From: Galbitalea sp. SE-J8 | GTDB lineage: Bacteria; Actinomycetota; Actinomycetes; Actinomycetales; Microbacteriaceae | DNA: 64,000 nt | Assembly (NCBI RefSeq): GCF_030345695.1 | Contig: NZ_JAUASV010000020.1 | Span: 1 to 64,000, forward strand | Direction of reading: 5' to 3' | Shown here: positions 40,702 through 50,021 of the stretch, one piece after another | Position numbering within the stretch: the stretch's first letter is position 1 | How the letters are laid out: each line of letters opens with the position of its first letter | Position numbers and translations under genes: made by a program | The notes under the pieces: generated by a model | Databases searched by the model: none | What the model was told of the DNA's origin: nothing | What the model saw: only the letters and a program-made list of their open reading frames with translations

Positions 40702-41964
40702 TCAGCGTCGCAGCGTGAGCGGGATCGAGCGCCCGCTGCGCTGGGTGTCGGCGGTCGGCGAGACGACGATGCGGAACGCGATCGCGCCGGGCGCGACCCC
40801 GGTGAACCGGGTCCCGAACGTGATTCGCCCCGAGGCGGGCAGCGTCCGCGACCCGAGCCTCTTCCTCCCGGCGAAGACGGTGACCCGCGCCCCCCGCACG
40901 CTCTGGTAGCTCTCCACCCGGATCGGGACGCGGAACGCCGCCCCCTTCTTCGGCCTGCTCGTCGGCACGGTGGCGACGATCCCCGGCTTCGCGATCCAGT
41001 CGGGGGCCATCGTGAGGGGCACGGCGAGATCCTCGACGCTCGACGTCTCGCTGACCGTGAGCGGGATCGTGACGGGGGCCGTGAAGCCGTCCCACGCGTG
41101 CTTCGGGCGCACCGTGAGCGAATAGTCGCCCGCGTCGAGCGCGCCGTAGTGGAACGTGCCGAGCGTGGAGCCGAGGTCGACGAGGGTGCCGTCCGCGCGT
41201 CGCAGCACGGTGGCGATGGCCTCGGGTGCGTGCGGCAGCGGGGCGGCGCCGTCGATGGTGACGTGCCCGTCGATGTGCGGCAGCTCGGTGAGCTGCGCGT
41301 CGTATCCGGCGAGCTGCTGCGCGTAGTCGAGATGGACGATCGGGCTCGCCGCCTCATCCGTCACGCCGCCGTACCACTCCTGCCGGTAGTCGCCCGACGG
41401 CGTGAAGTAGCGCAGCCGGTAGTCGCCCGCGCGCGCCTCGAGGGTGTAGCTGCCGTCCGCGGCGGTCTCGGCCGGGATGACTCCGTCGGCGAGCGAGCCG
41501 TCGGGCCCGCACGCCCAGACGAGGATGTTCGGCACGGGCTCGCCCGTGTCGTCCGTCACGCGGCCGCGCACGATCGATGCCGGAGGGAGCACGAAGTCGA
41601 CGACGTACTTCGTGGCGGACACCCGCCTCGCGGTGCGCTGGTCGTTCGTCGGCGGCAGGTAGCCCTCGGGCTGACTGCGCAGATAGGCGGTGTTCACGTT
41701 CGCCCGCGGCACGCGGAGCGCGAACCGGCCGGTGCGGGAGGTGACGTCCTTGTCCCAGCTCGCCTCGACCTTCACGCCGGCGAACGCGACGCCGTCCGCG
41801 CCGCGCACGTGTCCCACGAGGGAGACGAGAGCGGCGGCATCCGCGGTCGCGGGCGCGACGAGAACGGATGCCGCGACCGCGGCGATCGCGACGGCGGCGG
41901 ACACGAGACGGCGGAGCGGCCGCGAGCGCGCGGCGCCGGGCTCGACGGCGGTGTCGGAATGCAT
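40702..41964 (-). CDS. Secreted protein with carboxypeptidase-regulatory-like (Cna_B-type) domains
   Basis: 420 residues. Signal peptide within residues 18-45 (LVSAAVAIAAVAASVLVAPATADA). Two or three beta-sandwich domains with the SL.G.V..ADG.AFAGVKV and GRVTDDTGEPVPNILVWA patterns of CarboxypepD_reg domains, and a C-terminal Ig-like segment (FRVPIRVESYQSVRGARVTV). No enzyme motif. Exported, probably cell-surface or matrix. Convergent with the Ig-repeat gene. Confidence 0.85.
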   Translation of the reverse strand: MHSDTAVEPGAARSRPLRRLVSAAVAIAAVAASVLVAPATADAAALVSLVGHVRGADGVAFAGVKVEASWDKDVTSRTGRFALRVPRANVNTAYLRSQPEGYLPPTNDQRTARRVSATKYVVDFVLPPASIVRGRVTDDTGEPVPNILVWACGPDGSLADGVIPAETAADGSYTLEARAGDYRLRYFTPSGDYRQEWYGGVTDEAASPIVHLDYAQQLAGYDAQLTELPHIDGHVTIDGAAPLPHAPEAIATVLRRADGTLVDLGSTLGTFHYGALDAGDYSLTVRPKHAWDGFTAPVTIPLTVSETSSVEDLAVPLTMAPDWIAKPGIVATVPTSRPKKGAAFRVPIRVESYQSVRGARVTVFAGRKRLGSRTLPASGRITFGTRFTGVAPGAIAFRIVVSPTADTQRSGRSIPLTLRR

Positions 41965-42047
41965 CCGGACAGTATGCGTCGACCGTCGCGCGGAGGTCGA
42001 TCGTCGCGCCGGGAACGCTCAGGTCGGCGCTGACCCGCGGCGGGTGA

Positions 42048-42500
42048 TCAGCGACCGGCCGCGCGCACGCGCCCGACGGCGCGCTCGAGGGTGCGGCGCG
42101 TGGCGTCGAGATCCTCGGGGGCGACGCCGTCGAAGAGCGTCGTGCGCAGCAGGTCGGTGTGGCCGGGGAAGGCGGCCGCGAGCACGGTGCGGCCCGCGTC
42201 GGTGAGAGCGACGTCGACGCCCCGTTCGTCCGCGGCCGAGGCGGTGCGCGCGACGAGCCCGCGTCGCTCGAGGCCGCTCACCTGGTAGGTGAGGCCGCTG
42301 CGGGAGTGCACGACGGCATCCGCGAGGTCGCGCATCCGCATCGGTCCGGGCGCGCCGCTGAGGGTCGCAAGCAGGCTGAACTGCAGCGCGGTCAGTCCGT
42401 GCTCGGCGAGCTGCGCCGCGACGGCGCGCTCGATCAGACCGCCCGCGGCGATGAGCGCGCGGTAGGTCGCGAGCTCGTCGGGCGAGAGCGAGCGGGCCAC
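42048..42500 (-). CDS. MarR-family transcriptional regulator
   Basis: 150 residues from the GTG at 42500 with GGAGG 5 bases upstream. Winged helix: LQFSLLATLSGAPGPMRMRDLADAVVHSRSGLTYQVSGLERRGLV, wing TASAADERGVDVALTDAGR. Divergent from an NADP-binding reductase gene, with two matching operator-like sites between, so it should repress both. Confidence 0.93.
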   Translation of the reverse strand: MARSLSPDELATYRALIAAGGLIERAVAAQLAEHGLTALQFSLLATLSGAPGPMRMRDLADAVVHSRSGLTYQVSGLERRGLVARTASAADERGVDVALTDAGRTVLAAAFPGHTDLLRTTLFDGVAPEDLDATRRTLERAVGRVRAAGR

Positions 42501-42533
42501 GGATGCCTCCGAACGGGTGCTCCGAAAATGTCG

Positions 42534-42580
42534 TTCGAATTGGAATAAGACCGCCGACGGGCGGGTTGTTCCAATTCAAA
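42534..42580. promoter_or_regulatory. Paired MarR-type operators in a divergent promoter
   Basis: TTCGAATTGGAA (42534-42545) and TTCCAATTCAAA (42569-42580) both fit TTC-N-AATT-N-GAA and lie 35 bp centre to centre. Together they also form a larger inverted repeat (GAATTGGAA ... TTCCAATTC). AT-rich against a GC-rich background. Confidence 0.75.
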
Positions 42581-42619
42581 TGATCCGGCACGGCGTCGGA
42601 TCGCGGAAGGAGCACCACC

Positions 42620-43243
42620 ATGCGTATCACCATCCTCGGCACCGGCACGGTCGCCACGACGCTCGCCGGCGGTCTCATCGCCGCGGGACACGACGTGGTC
42701 TTCGGCTCGCGCACGCCCGACGAGCCGCGCGAGCTGCCGGCCCCGGTGCGGGACCGGATCGCGGCCATCGACGGCGCCGACCTCGTCGTGAGCGCGCTCG
42801 CCGCATCCGCGTCGCTCGAGACGCTCAGCGAGCCCGCCCTCGCCGAGGCGCTCGCCGGGCACGTGCTGCTCGACCTCGGCAACGCCTACCGGCCGCCGTT
42901 CGAGCTCGTCTACCCGAACTCGAGCCTCGGCGAGAAGCTGCAGGCGGCGCTGCCGCGCACGCGCGTGGTCAAGGCGCTCAACACGCTCGGGCTCGCGGCC
43001 ACCGTGAACCCGGAGGCGCTGCCGGCGCCGACGACGCAGTTCCTCTCGGGGGACGACGCCGCGGCGAAGGCCCTCGTGTCGGGGCTGCTCGTCGACCTCG
43101 GCTGGCCCGTCGAGCAGCAGATCGACCTCGGCGGCATCATCGGCGCGCGCGGGCAGGAGCACTACTTCCTGCTGTTCGTCGCCCTCATGCCCGTGCTCGC
43201 GACGCCGTACATGAACATCGCGGTCGTGCGCTCCGCGGGCTGA
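42620..43243 (+). CDS. NADP-binding oxidoreductase, F420-dependent-reductase family
   Basis: 207 residues. Dinucleotide fold ITILGTGTVATTLAGGLIAAGHDVVFGSR, then LLDLGNAYRPPF and VVKALNTLG as in the NADPH-dependent F420 reductase-like family. AAGGAG lies 7 bases before the ATG. The family includes many uncharacterised reductases; true F420 use is not shown. Controlled by the divergent MarR-type gene. A relative is at 55654-56295. Confidence 0.85.
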   Translation: MRITILGTGTVATTLAGGLIAAGHDVVFGSRTPDEPRELPAPVRDRIAAIDGADLVVSALAASASLETLSEPALAEALAGHVLLDLGNAYRPPFELVYPNSSLGEKLQAALPRTRVVKALNTLGLAATVNPEALPAPTTQFLSGDDAAAKALVSGLLVDLGWPVEQQIDLGGIIGARGQEHYFLLFVALMPVLATPYMNIAVVRSAG

Positions 43244-43296
43244 GGAGGCGCGTCGGCGCCGTCTCGGAGCCGCATCGTCTCGAAGCCCGCGCCCGG

Positions 43297-43653
43297 CTAC
43301 GGTTCGTCGACGACCGCGACGAACCGCGAGCCGATGCCGTACTCCAGGCGTCGCGTGCGGCCGGGCGCGGGCTCGGGCAGCGCGCCGAGATCGTGGTCGT
43401 CGCACACGAGGTACGTCGCCTCGGACCACCACTTCTTCGGGCGCACCGTCTCGCCGAACCCGCAGAGCGCGCAGGTCAGCCCGACCCACACCGGCTTCGC
43501 CCCGCGGTTCGCCCGCGACTGCACGAGCCAGGCCGGCGGGTCGGCCTCGATCGCGGCGAGGTCGGCATCCGTCAGCTGCTTCGGCAGACCGTGCCGGGCC
43601 GCCTGCTCGGGCGTGATGTCGAGCCGGATGGCCGCCTCGTACCGCGTGACCAC
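43297..43653 (-). CDS. Small protein with zinc-binding-type cysteines, in the DEAD helicase operon
   Basis: 118 residues from the GTG at 43653, two bases after the helicase stop, so translation is coupled. It has TCALCGFGETVRPKKWW and LVCDDHD, a CxxC ... CxxH set that could bind zinc. The N-terminus (YEAAIRLDITPEQAARHGLP) looks helical. I cannot name the family. Position suggests an RNA- or ribosome-related role. Confidence 0.78.
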   Translation of the reverse strand: MVTRYEAAIRLDITPEQAARHGLPKQLTDADLAAIEADPPAWLVQSRANRGAKPVWVGLTCALCGFGETVRPKKWWSEATYLVCDDHDLGALPEPAPGRTRRLEYGIGSRFVAVVDEP

Positions 43654-43655
43654 GC

Positions 43656-45494
43656 TCAGTATCGCGGCTTCCGCGGGCCGCGCTCGGGCGCGCCGGAGTC
43701 GGGACGGATGTCGATGAGCTTGCCGCTGATGCGCGTCGACGCGAGGCGGTCGAGCACGTCCCGCGACAGATCGCTCGGCAGTTCGACGATCGAGAAGTCC
43801 GGACGGATGTCGATGTGACCGAAGTCCTCGCGGCGGAGCCCGCCCTCGTTGGCGAGCGCGCCGACGATCTGCCGCGGTTCGACCCGCTGCCGGCGGCCGA
43901 CCTCGATGCGGTACGTCGAGAAGCGCCCGCCGCTGTCCCGGGGGCGGCGCTCGGCGCGCTCCGGGCGGTCGCCCGGGAAAGACCGGCCCGCACGGGGGCT
44001 GTCGCGGTCGTCGAAGCGGTCGCCCGAGCGCTGCGTGCGGTCGGGACGTGCGCGATCCCCGGCCCGGTCGCGGTCGTCGCGGGGCGGCCGCGCCGACCGG
44101 CGGTCCTCCTTCGGGTCGAGCAGCAGCGGGGTGTCGCCCTGGGCGACGATCGCGAGGGCGGCCGCGACATCCGACTCGACGACGTCGTGGTGCGCCACGT
44201 AGTGCCCGACGATGTCGCGGAACCCGGCGATGCGCTCCTCCTGCGCGAGCGCCGCGGTGATCGCGTCGTCGAAGCGCGACAGCCGCGTCACGTTGACGTC
44301 CTCCGCGGTCGGGATGCGCATCTCGTCCATCGGCTGCCGCGTGGCCCGCTCGATCTGCGCGAGCAGGCGGCGCTCGCGCGGCGTCACGAAGCTGATCGCC
44401 GCCCCGCTGCGTCCCGCGCGGCCGGTGCGGCCGATGCGGTGCACGTACGACTCGGTGTCGATCGGGATGTCGAAGTTCACCACGTGGGTGATCCGGTCGA
44501 CGTCGAGGCCGCGGGCCGCGACATCCGTGGCGACGAGGATGTCGAGCCGGCCGTCCTTGAGCGCCTCGACGCTGCGCTCGCGCTGCGCCTGCGGCACGTC
44601 GCCGCTGATCGCGGCGGCCGTGTAGCCGCGGGCGCGCAGCTTCTCGGCGAGCAGCTCGGTCTCGTTCTTGGTGCGGACGAACACGATCATCGCGTCGAAG
44701 TTCTCGACCTCGAGGATGCGCGTGAGGGCGTCCGTCTTCTGCGGGTAGGACACCATGAGGTAGCGCTGCGTCGTGTTCGCGCTCGTCGTGGTCTTGCCCT
44801 TGATCGTGATCTCTTCCGGATCGCGCAGGTACTTTCCCGAGATGCGGCGGATCGCGGCGGGCATCGTCGCCGAGAACAGGGCGATCTGCTTGTCGTCCGG
44901 CGTCTCGGCGAGGATCGTCTCGACGTCCTCCGCGAAGCCCATCTTGAGCATCTCGTCGGCCTCGTCGAGCACGAGGTACTTCAGCTCGGAGAGGTCGAGG
45001 GTGCCCTTGTCGAGGTGGTCCATGATGCGTCCGGGCGTGCCGACGACCACGTGCACGCCGCGGCGCAGCGCCGACAGCTGCGTGCCGTAGCCCTGGCCGC
45101 CGTAGACCGGCAGCACGCGCACGTCGCGCAGGTGCGCCGAGTAGCGCTCGAACGCCTCGCACACCTGCAGGGCGAGCTCGCGGGTCGGCGCGAGCACGAG
45201 CGCCTGCGGCGCCTTCTGGGCGAGATCGAGGCGGTCGAGCACCGGCAGCGCGAACGCCGCCGTCTTGCCCGTGCCGGTCTGCGCGACGCCGAGGATGTCC
45301 CGGCCGGCCAGCAGCGGCGGGATCGTGGCCGCCTGGATCGCGGACGGGGTCTCGTATCCGACGTCCGTGAGGGCGTCGAGCAGCGATGCCCCGAGGCCGA
45401 GATCGGCGAACGTGAGCGACGGCGCCTCGGCGACCGCCGCATCCGTCGTCGGGCTCGCGTCGGAGAGGGCGGGGGTGTCGTCGGTGGGGCTCAC
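43656..45494 (-). CDS. DEAD-box ATP-dependent RNA helicase (CsdA/DeaD type)
   Basis: 612 residues. Motifs: Q motif, AQTGTGKTAAF, LVLDEADEML, FSATMPA, HRIGRTGRAG. An Arg/Asp/Pro-rich linker (about 455-520) leads to a C-terminal DbpA-type RNA-binding domain (VEPRQIVGALANEGGLRRED...DIRPDFSIVELP). It unwinds structured RNA in ribosome assembly or decay. First gene of a pair with the 118-residue protein. Confidence 0.95.
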   Translation of the reverse strand: MSPTDDTPALSDASPTTDAAVAEAPSLTFADLGLGASLLDALTDVGYETPSAIQAATIPPLLAGRDILGVAQTGTGKTAAFALPVLDRLDLAQKAPQALVLAPTRELALQVCEAFERYSAHLRDVRVLPVYGGQGYGTQLSALRRGVHVVVGTPGRIMDHLDKGTLDLSELKYLVLDEADEMLKMGFAEDVETILAETPDDKQIALFSATMPAAIRRISGKYLRDPEEITIKGKTTTSANTTQRYLMVSYPQKTDALTRILEVENFDAMIVFVRTKNETELLAEKLRARGYTAAAISGDVPQAQRERSVEALKDGRLDILVATDVAARGLDVDRITHVVNFDIPIDTESYVHRIGRTGRAGRSGAAISFVTPRERRLLAQIERATRQPMDEMRIPTAEDVNVTRLSRFDDAITAALAQEERIAGFRDIVGHYVAHHDVVESDVAAALAIVAQGDTPLLLDPKEDRRSARPPRDDRDRAGDRARPDRTQRSGDRFDDRDSPRAGRSFPGDRPERAERRPRDSGGRFSTYRIEVGRRQRVEPRQIVGALANEGGLRREDFGHIDIRPDFSIVELPSDLSRDVLDRLASTRISGKLIDIRPDSGAPERGPRKPRY

Positions 45495-45656
45495 GCGTCA
45501 ACGGTAACGCGCATCCCGGCCCCCGAGGTCGCCGGACGGATGCCGGCGGCGCTCGCTGCGTCCGCGCTGCATCCGCGCCGAATCGCGCCGGATTCGCGGC
45601 CCACGCGCGGCGCGCAGCCCCTACCGTGGGAAGCCCGACCCGCGAGGAGCATCCCG

Positions 45657-46658
45657 GTGACCGACGAGCCGACCGCACGCGAGACCACGCCCGCCACGAT
45701 CACGCCGACGAGGCTCCCGTTCGGTCCGCACTGGAACGAACTCGACGTGCCCGACCAGACCGGGCGCACCGCCCTCGTCACCGGGGCGACGGGCGGGCTC
45801 GGCCTCCGGGTCGCGACCGTGCTCGCCTCCGCGGGAGCCCGCGTGCTGCTGGCGAGCCGCAACGCCGAGCGCGGGGAGCGCGCCCGGCAGCAGGTCGCGG
45901 CGGTCGCGACGGATGCGGCTCCCGAGGTCGTCGAGCTCGACATCGCGGATCCGGACTCCGTCGCACGCGCGGCCGACGACATCCGTCGGCGCACCGGCGA
46001 CCGGCTCGACCTGCTCGTCAACAACGCGGGCATCATGGCCCCGCCGCTGCGCTTCGCCGACGACGGCACGGAGCTGCAGTGGGCGACGAACGTGTTCGGG
46101 CCGGCGGCGCTCACCTGGCGGCTGCTGCCCGCGATCGAGCGGGTCTCCGGCAGCCGCGTGGTGTTCGTGAGCAGCATCGTGCACTTCCGCGGCCGGTTCG
46201 ACGCGCTCCGGCTCGAGCGCGACGGCGAGGGCCTCGACTACTCGCCGTTCGCGTACTACGCGCGCACGAAGCTCGCGGACCTGCTGCTGTCGCGCGAGCT
46301 GGAGCGGCACTTCCGCCGCACGCGGGCGTCCACGATCGCGCTCGCCGCGCATCCGGGGTTCTCCTCGACGGGCCTCGTCGACGCGACGGTCGCCGACCGC
46401 CCCGCGTGGCTGCAGACCGTCGCGAGCCGCGGCACCAGGCTCACGGGCCAGCCCGTGGAGGCCGGCGCGCTGCCGCTGCTCTACGCCGCGACGGCGACGG
46501 GCGTGCGGGGCGCGCAGTACTACGGCCCGGCCTGGGCGTTCGAGAGCCGCGGGCCGGTGACCCGCGCGGCGCGCAGCCCCTCCTCGCGCAGCGACGAGCT
46601 CGGCGCGCTGCTGCTCGGGTTCGTGTCCCGCCGGGTCGGGCTCGACGCGCCGCGCTGA
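45657..46658 (+). CDS. Short-chain dehydrogenase (retinol dehydrogenase/WWOX-like group)
   Basis: 333 residues from the GTG at 45657 (GAGGAG 7 bases upstream; TACCGT -10 at 45622-45627). TGATGGLG cofactor loop, NNAG, Ser in VFVSSIVHF and the YARTK active site. HPGFSSTGLV near the end is typical of this SDR group. The substrate is unknown. Convergent with the DHA2 exporter, stops 8 bases apart. Confidence 0.9.
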   Translation: MTDEPTARETTPATITPTRLPFGPHWNELDVPDQTGRTALVTGATGGLGLRVATVLASAGARVLLASRNAERGERARQQVAAVATDAAPEVVELDIADPDSVARAADDIRRRTGDRLDLLVNNAGIMAPPLRFADDGTELQWATNVFGPAALTWRLLPAIERVSGSRVVFVSSIVHFRGRFDALRLERDGEGLDYSPFAYYARTKLADLLLSRELERHFRRTRASTIALAAHPGFSSTGLVDATVADRPAWLQTVASRGTRLTGQPVEAGALPLLYAATATGVRGAQYYGPAWAFESRGPVTRAARSPSSRSDELGALLLGFVSRRVGLDAPR

Positions 46659-46666
46659 GTCGCGGG

Positions 46667-48115
46667 TCAGGGCGCAGCGACCTCGGCGGCGGTGCCCGTG
46701 CGCTCGGCCGCGGCATCCGTCGCCTCGGCGCGCCCCTCGGGCTCACGCGCCGGCCGGCCGGGCAGCACGAACGAGAGCGCCGCGGCGACGCCGGTGAACC
46801 CGACGGCCCACCAGAACGCCTGCTCGAAGCCGGGCACCGGGCCGGCCGAGCCCACCGACCCCGCCAGGATGACGGCGAGCAGGGCCACGCCCACCGCTCC
46901 GCCGACCTGCATCGTGATGCGCGTGATGATGCTCGCGTGCGGCACGTCGGCGCGCTCGAGACCCTGGAAGCCGACGGCCATGAGCGGGATCGTCACCGCA
47001 CCGAGGCCGACGCCGCGCACGAAGAGCGCCAGCAGCAGCCACCACTGCGCGGTGGAGGCGTCGGCGAGCGCGAACGGCACGGTCGCGAGCCCGACGACGA
47101 CGAAGCCGACCACGGCGACGACCCGGGCGCCGAGCCGGTCGTTGAGACGTCCGGCGAGCGTGCGGCTGACGAGCGTGCCGACGCCCTGGGGGATGAGCAG
47201 CAGGCCCGCACCGAGCGCGTCGACGCCGCGCAGCTCCTGCCAGTACAGCGGCAGCAGGAGCATCGCGCCGTAGAGCGACGCGCCGGTCAGGAACAGCAGC
47301 GACGCGGATGCCGCGAGCGGCCGGTGGGCGAGCAGGCGCAGGTCGACGAGCGCGCGGTCGCGGCGGCGCAGCGCCCAGGCGATGAACGCGCCGAGCAGCA
47401 CGACGCCCGCGACGATCGGTGCCCACACGTCGAACCGGCCGAGACCGCCGTCGCGGCTCACGTTCGAGAGGCCGTAGAGGACGCCGACCACGGCCGGGGA
47501 GAGCAGCACGAGCCCGACGGCGTCGAGGCGTGCGCGCGTGCCGGGTCCGTCGGCCGGCAAGAGCCGCCACGCGAGCACGAGTCCGACGATCGCGAACGGC
47601 ACGTTCACCCAGAACAGCCACCGCCAATCGGCCACGCCGAGGATGAGGCCGCCGATCACCGGTCCGAGGATCGGGCCGAGGGCGGTCGGCAGGCTCACGA
47701 CCGCCATGAGGCTGCCGAGGTTGCGCCCGCCCGCGGCCTGCATGAGCAGCGTCGTGAGCAGCGGCATCATCGCGCCCGCACCGATGCCCTGCACGGCGCG
47801 GAAGGCGATGAGGCTCGGCGCGTCCCACGCGAGGCTGCACAGCACGGAGCCGAGCAGGAACACGGTGAGCGCGATCATCCAGAGGCGCTTGCCGCCGAGC
47901 CGGCCCTGCAGCCAGCCGACGAGCGGCACGGTCACGCCGAGCGCGAGCAGGTACGCCGTGCTCACCCACTGGATGGTCTCGACGGATGCCGACAGCTCCC
48001 GCCCGAGGCTGTGCAGCGCCACGCTCACGATGGTCGAGTCGAACAGGGGGGCCATCGCGCCGACGACGAGCGCGATCGCCATGCGCGAGAGGGAGGGATC
48101 GAGCCTGGGAGCCAC
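46667..48115 (-). CDS. MFS drug exporter, DHA2 family (EmrB/QacA type)
   Basis: 482 residues from the GTG at 48115 (AAGGCGG 5 bases upstream). Fourteen hydrophobic segments. LDPSLSRMAIALVVGAMAPLFDSTIV.VAL, QWVSTAYLLALGVTVPLVGWL and GPILGPVIGGLI are typical of EmrB/QacA. Probably exports hydrophobic drugs. Divergent from a TetR regulator that most likely represses it. Confidence 0.93.
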   Translation of the reverse strand: MAPRLDPSLSRMAIALVVGAMAPLFDSTIVSVALHSLGRELSASVETIQWVSTAYLLALGVTVPLVGWLQGRLGGKRLWMIALTVFLLGSVLCSLAWDAPSLIAFRAVQGIGAGAMMPLLTTLLMQAAGGRNLGSLMAVVSLPTALGPILGPVIGGLILGVADWRWLFWVNVPFAIVGLVLAWRLLPADGPGTRARLDAVGLVLLSPAVVGVLYGLSNVSRDGGLGRFDVWAPIVAGVVLLGAFIAWALRRRDRALVDLRLLAHRPLAASASLLFLTGASLYGAMLLLPLYWQELRGVDALGAGLLLIPQGVGTLVSRTLAGRLNDRLGARVVAVVGFVVVGLATVPFALADASTAQWWLLLALFVRGVGLGAVTIPLMAVGFQGLERADVPHASIITRITMQVGGAVGVALLAVILAGSVGSAGPVPGFEQAFWWAVGFTGVAAALSFVLPGRPAREPEGRAEATDAAAERTGTAAEVAAP

Positions 48116-48125
48116 GGATGCCGCC

Positions 48126-48186
48126 TTAGATACGTTTATGTTTCTTATTGGACGGTGCCGATCGTAGGGCGTCGCGATAAGATACG
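48126..48186. promoter_or_regulatory. Shared regulatory region of the exporter and tetR
   Basis: The 74-bp gap is AT-rich. TTAGATACG (48126-48134) and TAAGATACG (48178-48186) are near-identical 9-mers, candidate TetR half-sites. TAAGAT (48178-48183) with six bases to the GTG at 48190 is also a leaderless -10, so the regulator would cover its own promoter. Confidence 0.5.
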
Positions 48187-48189
48187 CAA

Positions 48190-48783
48190 GTGGACCTTGT
48201 GAGGACGCGCCGGCGCGGCGAAGAGCTCGACCGGGCACTGCTCGACGCGGCGTGGGCGGAGCTCAGCGAGCACGGCTATCCGGCGTTCACGATCGACGCC
48301 GTGGCATCCCGGGCGGGCACCAGCCGCCCCGTGCTCTACCGGCGCTGGCCGACGAAGACCGACCTCGTGCTGGCCGCGATGAAGCACGCCGGACTGTTCG
48401 AACGCCGGCCCCTCGCCGACACGGGCTCGCTGCGCGGCGACGTGCTGCAGGCACTGCACGACTTCAACGAGACCCGATCGGGCTTCATCGCGACGATCAG
48501 CGTCTACCTCGCCAACATCGCCTCCGACACCGGCCTCAGTCCCGCCGACCTGCGCCTGCGCATGCTCGACGGACGGCGCAGAGGCCCGCGGATCTTCCTC
48601 GAACGCGCCGTCGCGCGCGGTGAGATCCCCGCGGCCGACTGGCCGCCGGGCATCGTGTCGCTGCCGTTCGACCTGTTCCGGCAGGACGTCCTGATGACGC
48701 TCGCACACGTGCCGGAGAAGCGCATCCTCGAGATCGTCGACGAGATCTTCCTCCCGCTCGTCACGCGTGCGCCCGGCCCGTGA
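48190..48783 (+). CDS. TetR-family regulator
   Basis: 197 residues. N-terminal helix-turn-helix FTIDAVASRAGTSRPVLYRRWPTKTDLVLAA, then a TetR_C_16-type ligand domain. The GTG start coincides with the predicted transcription start. Expected to repress the divergent DHA2 exporter. Confidence 0.93.
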   Translation: MDLVRTRRRGEELDRALLDAAWAELSEHGYPAFTIDAVASRAGTSRPVLYRRWPTKTDLVLAAMKHAGLFERRPLADTGSLRGDVLQALHDFNETRSGFIATISVYLANIASDTGLSPADLRLRMLDGRRRGPRIFLERAVARGEIPAADWPPGIVSLPFDLFRQDVLMTLAHVPEKRILEIVDEIFLPLVTRAPGP

Positions 48784-48919
48784 TCGGCGGGAGAGCGTCC
48801 GGGCAATCGGCGAATGCTCTGACCATCGGCGCGTCCTGCTGGCGTGTCCCCCGTTCGGGCGTCTAGCGTCAATGAGCGGACTCGCAGCACGGCGGTCCGC
48901 TCGATGAAAGGCTCCCACC

Positions 48920-49954
48920 ATGCCCCGACTGAGAATCCCTGTCACGATCGGAGCCATCGCGCTCCTCGCCGCTGGCAGCCTCGTGCCGGTGATCAGCGCC
49001 ACAGCCGCCGATCCGACGTCCACCCCGACCGAGACGTCCACCCCGACCCCGACCCTCACGGACACCCCCAGTCCGACGCCCACTCCGACCGAGACCGCGT
49101 CGCCGACCACGATCACGACCTCCGTCTCGGCGAACCCGGTCGCCGAGAACTCGGTGGTCACGGTCACGGTCGCCCTCGCCAGTGCGGGCGACACGACCGG
49201 CGGAACCGTGGAGCTGCTCGCCGACGGCGCCTCGCAGGGCACGGCCCCCGTCGTCGCGAACGCCGCGTCGTTCGCGTTCCGCACCCAGAACGCGGGGGTG
49301 CACACGCTCACCGCGAGCTTCGGCGGCACGGCGACCGCGAGCGCGGTCACCGCCGACACCCAGTACACCTCGATCGCGGCCACCCGGGTCACCGTCGTGG
49401 GCCACATCCGTGACGCCGCGAGCGGCAAGGGGATCAAGGGCGCGCGCGTGAGCGTCACCCCGACCGTCGCCGGCCACGGCGTCGCGTCGAGCGTGCTCAC
49501 GAGCGCGACCGGTCGCTTCGAGCTGAGCGTCGTCCCCGGCCAGTACACGCTGCGCGCGGTGCGTGCGGCGAAGTACTACGTGCCGTCGTCGGCCTTCGTC
49601 CACGACTTCGCGGCCGGGAGCCGCGTGCGCATCAACAAGCGCATGAGCATCGGCGGCCAGATCTCGGGCCGGGTCTACGACCCGTCGGGGGGCAAGCTCG
49701 CGAACGTCGCGGTCGCCCTGCAGCGTCCGGGCACCGACGACACCGTCGTGGCGAGTGCGGTCACGGACTCGACCGGCGCGTACTACCTGCGCGGCCTGAC
49801 CCCGGCGACCTACACGATTCGCTACACCGACCTGTCGGGCACGTACAAGACCGAGTACTTCGACAGCGCCGACTCGAAGGCGACCGCGGCAGCCGTCTCC
49901 GTGGCGTACCGCCAGAAGGTCACCGGCAGGAGCGCAGTGCTCGCCGCGAAGTAG
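48920..49954 (+). CDS. Secreted Ig-like/carboxypeptidase-regulatory-like protein
   Basis: 344 residues. Signal peptide (VTIGAIALLAAGSLVPVISATA), a Thr/Pro/Ser linker (30-62), an Ig-like Big_3-type domain (TVTVALASAGDTTGGTVELL), then two CarboxypepD_reg-type domains (VVGHIRDAASGKGIKGARVSV; GRVYDPSGGKLANVAVAL). No anchor. Resembles the protein at 40702-41964 in plan. Followed by a strong hairpin terminator. Confidence 0.85.
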   Translation: MPRLRIPVTIGAIALLAAGSLVPVISATAADPTSTPTETSTPTPTLTDTPSPTPTPTETASPTTITTSVSANPVAENSVVTVTVALASAGDTTGGTVELLADGASQGTAPVVANAASFAFRTQNAGVHTLTASFGGTATASAVTADTQYTSIAATRVTVVGHIRDAASGKGIKGARVSVTPTVAGHGVASSVLTSATGRFELSVVPGQYTLRAVRAAKYYVPSSAFVHDFAAGSRVRINKRMSIGGQISGRVYDPSGGKLANVAVALQRPGTDDTVVASAVTDSTGAYYLRGLTPATYTIRYTDLSGTYKTEYFDSADSKATAAAVSVAYRQKVTGRSAVLAAK

Positions 49955-49972
49955 CGGCGCAGCACGCGAACA

Positions 49973-50006
49973 CGAAGCGGGCGGGGCGCGTGCCCCGCCC
50001 GCTTCG
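49973..50006. terminator. Strong hairpin between convergent genes
   Basis: A perfect 15-bp stem (49973-49987 with 49992-50006) and 4-base loop GCGT. No T run on either side, as is common in actinobacteria. It serves the secreted-protein gene and perhaps the FBP-domain gene. Confidence 0.8.
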
Positions 50007-50021
50007 CCGTTCCTGGCGCGC

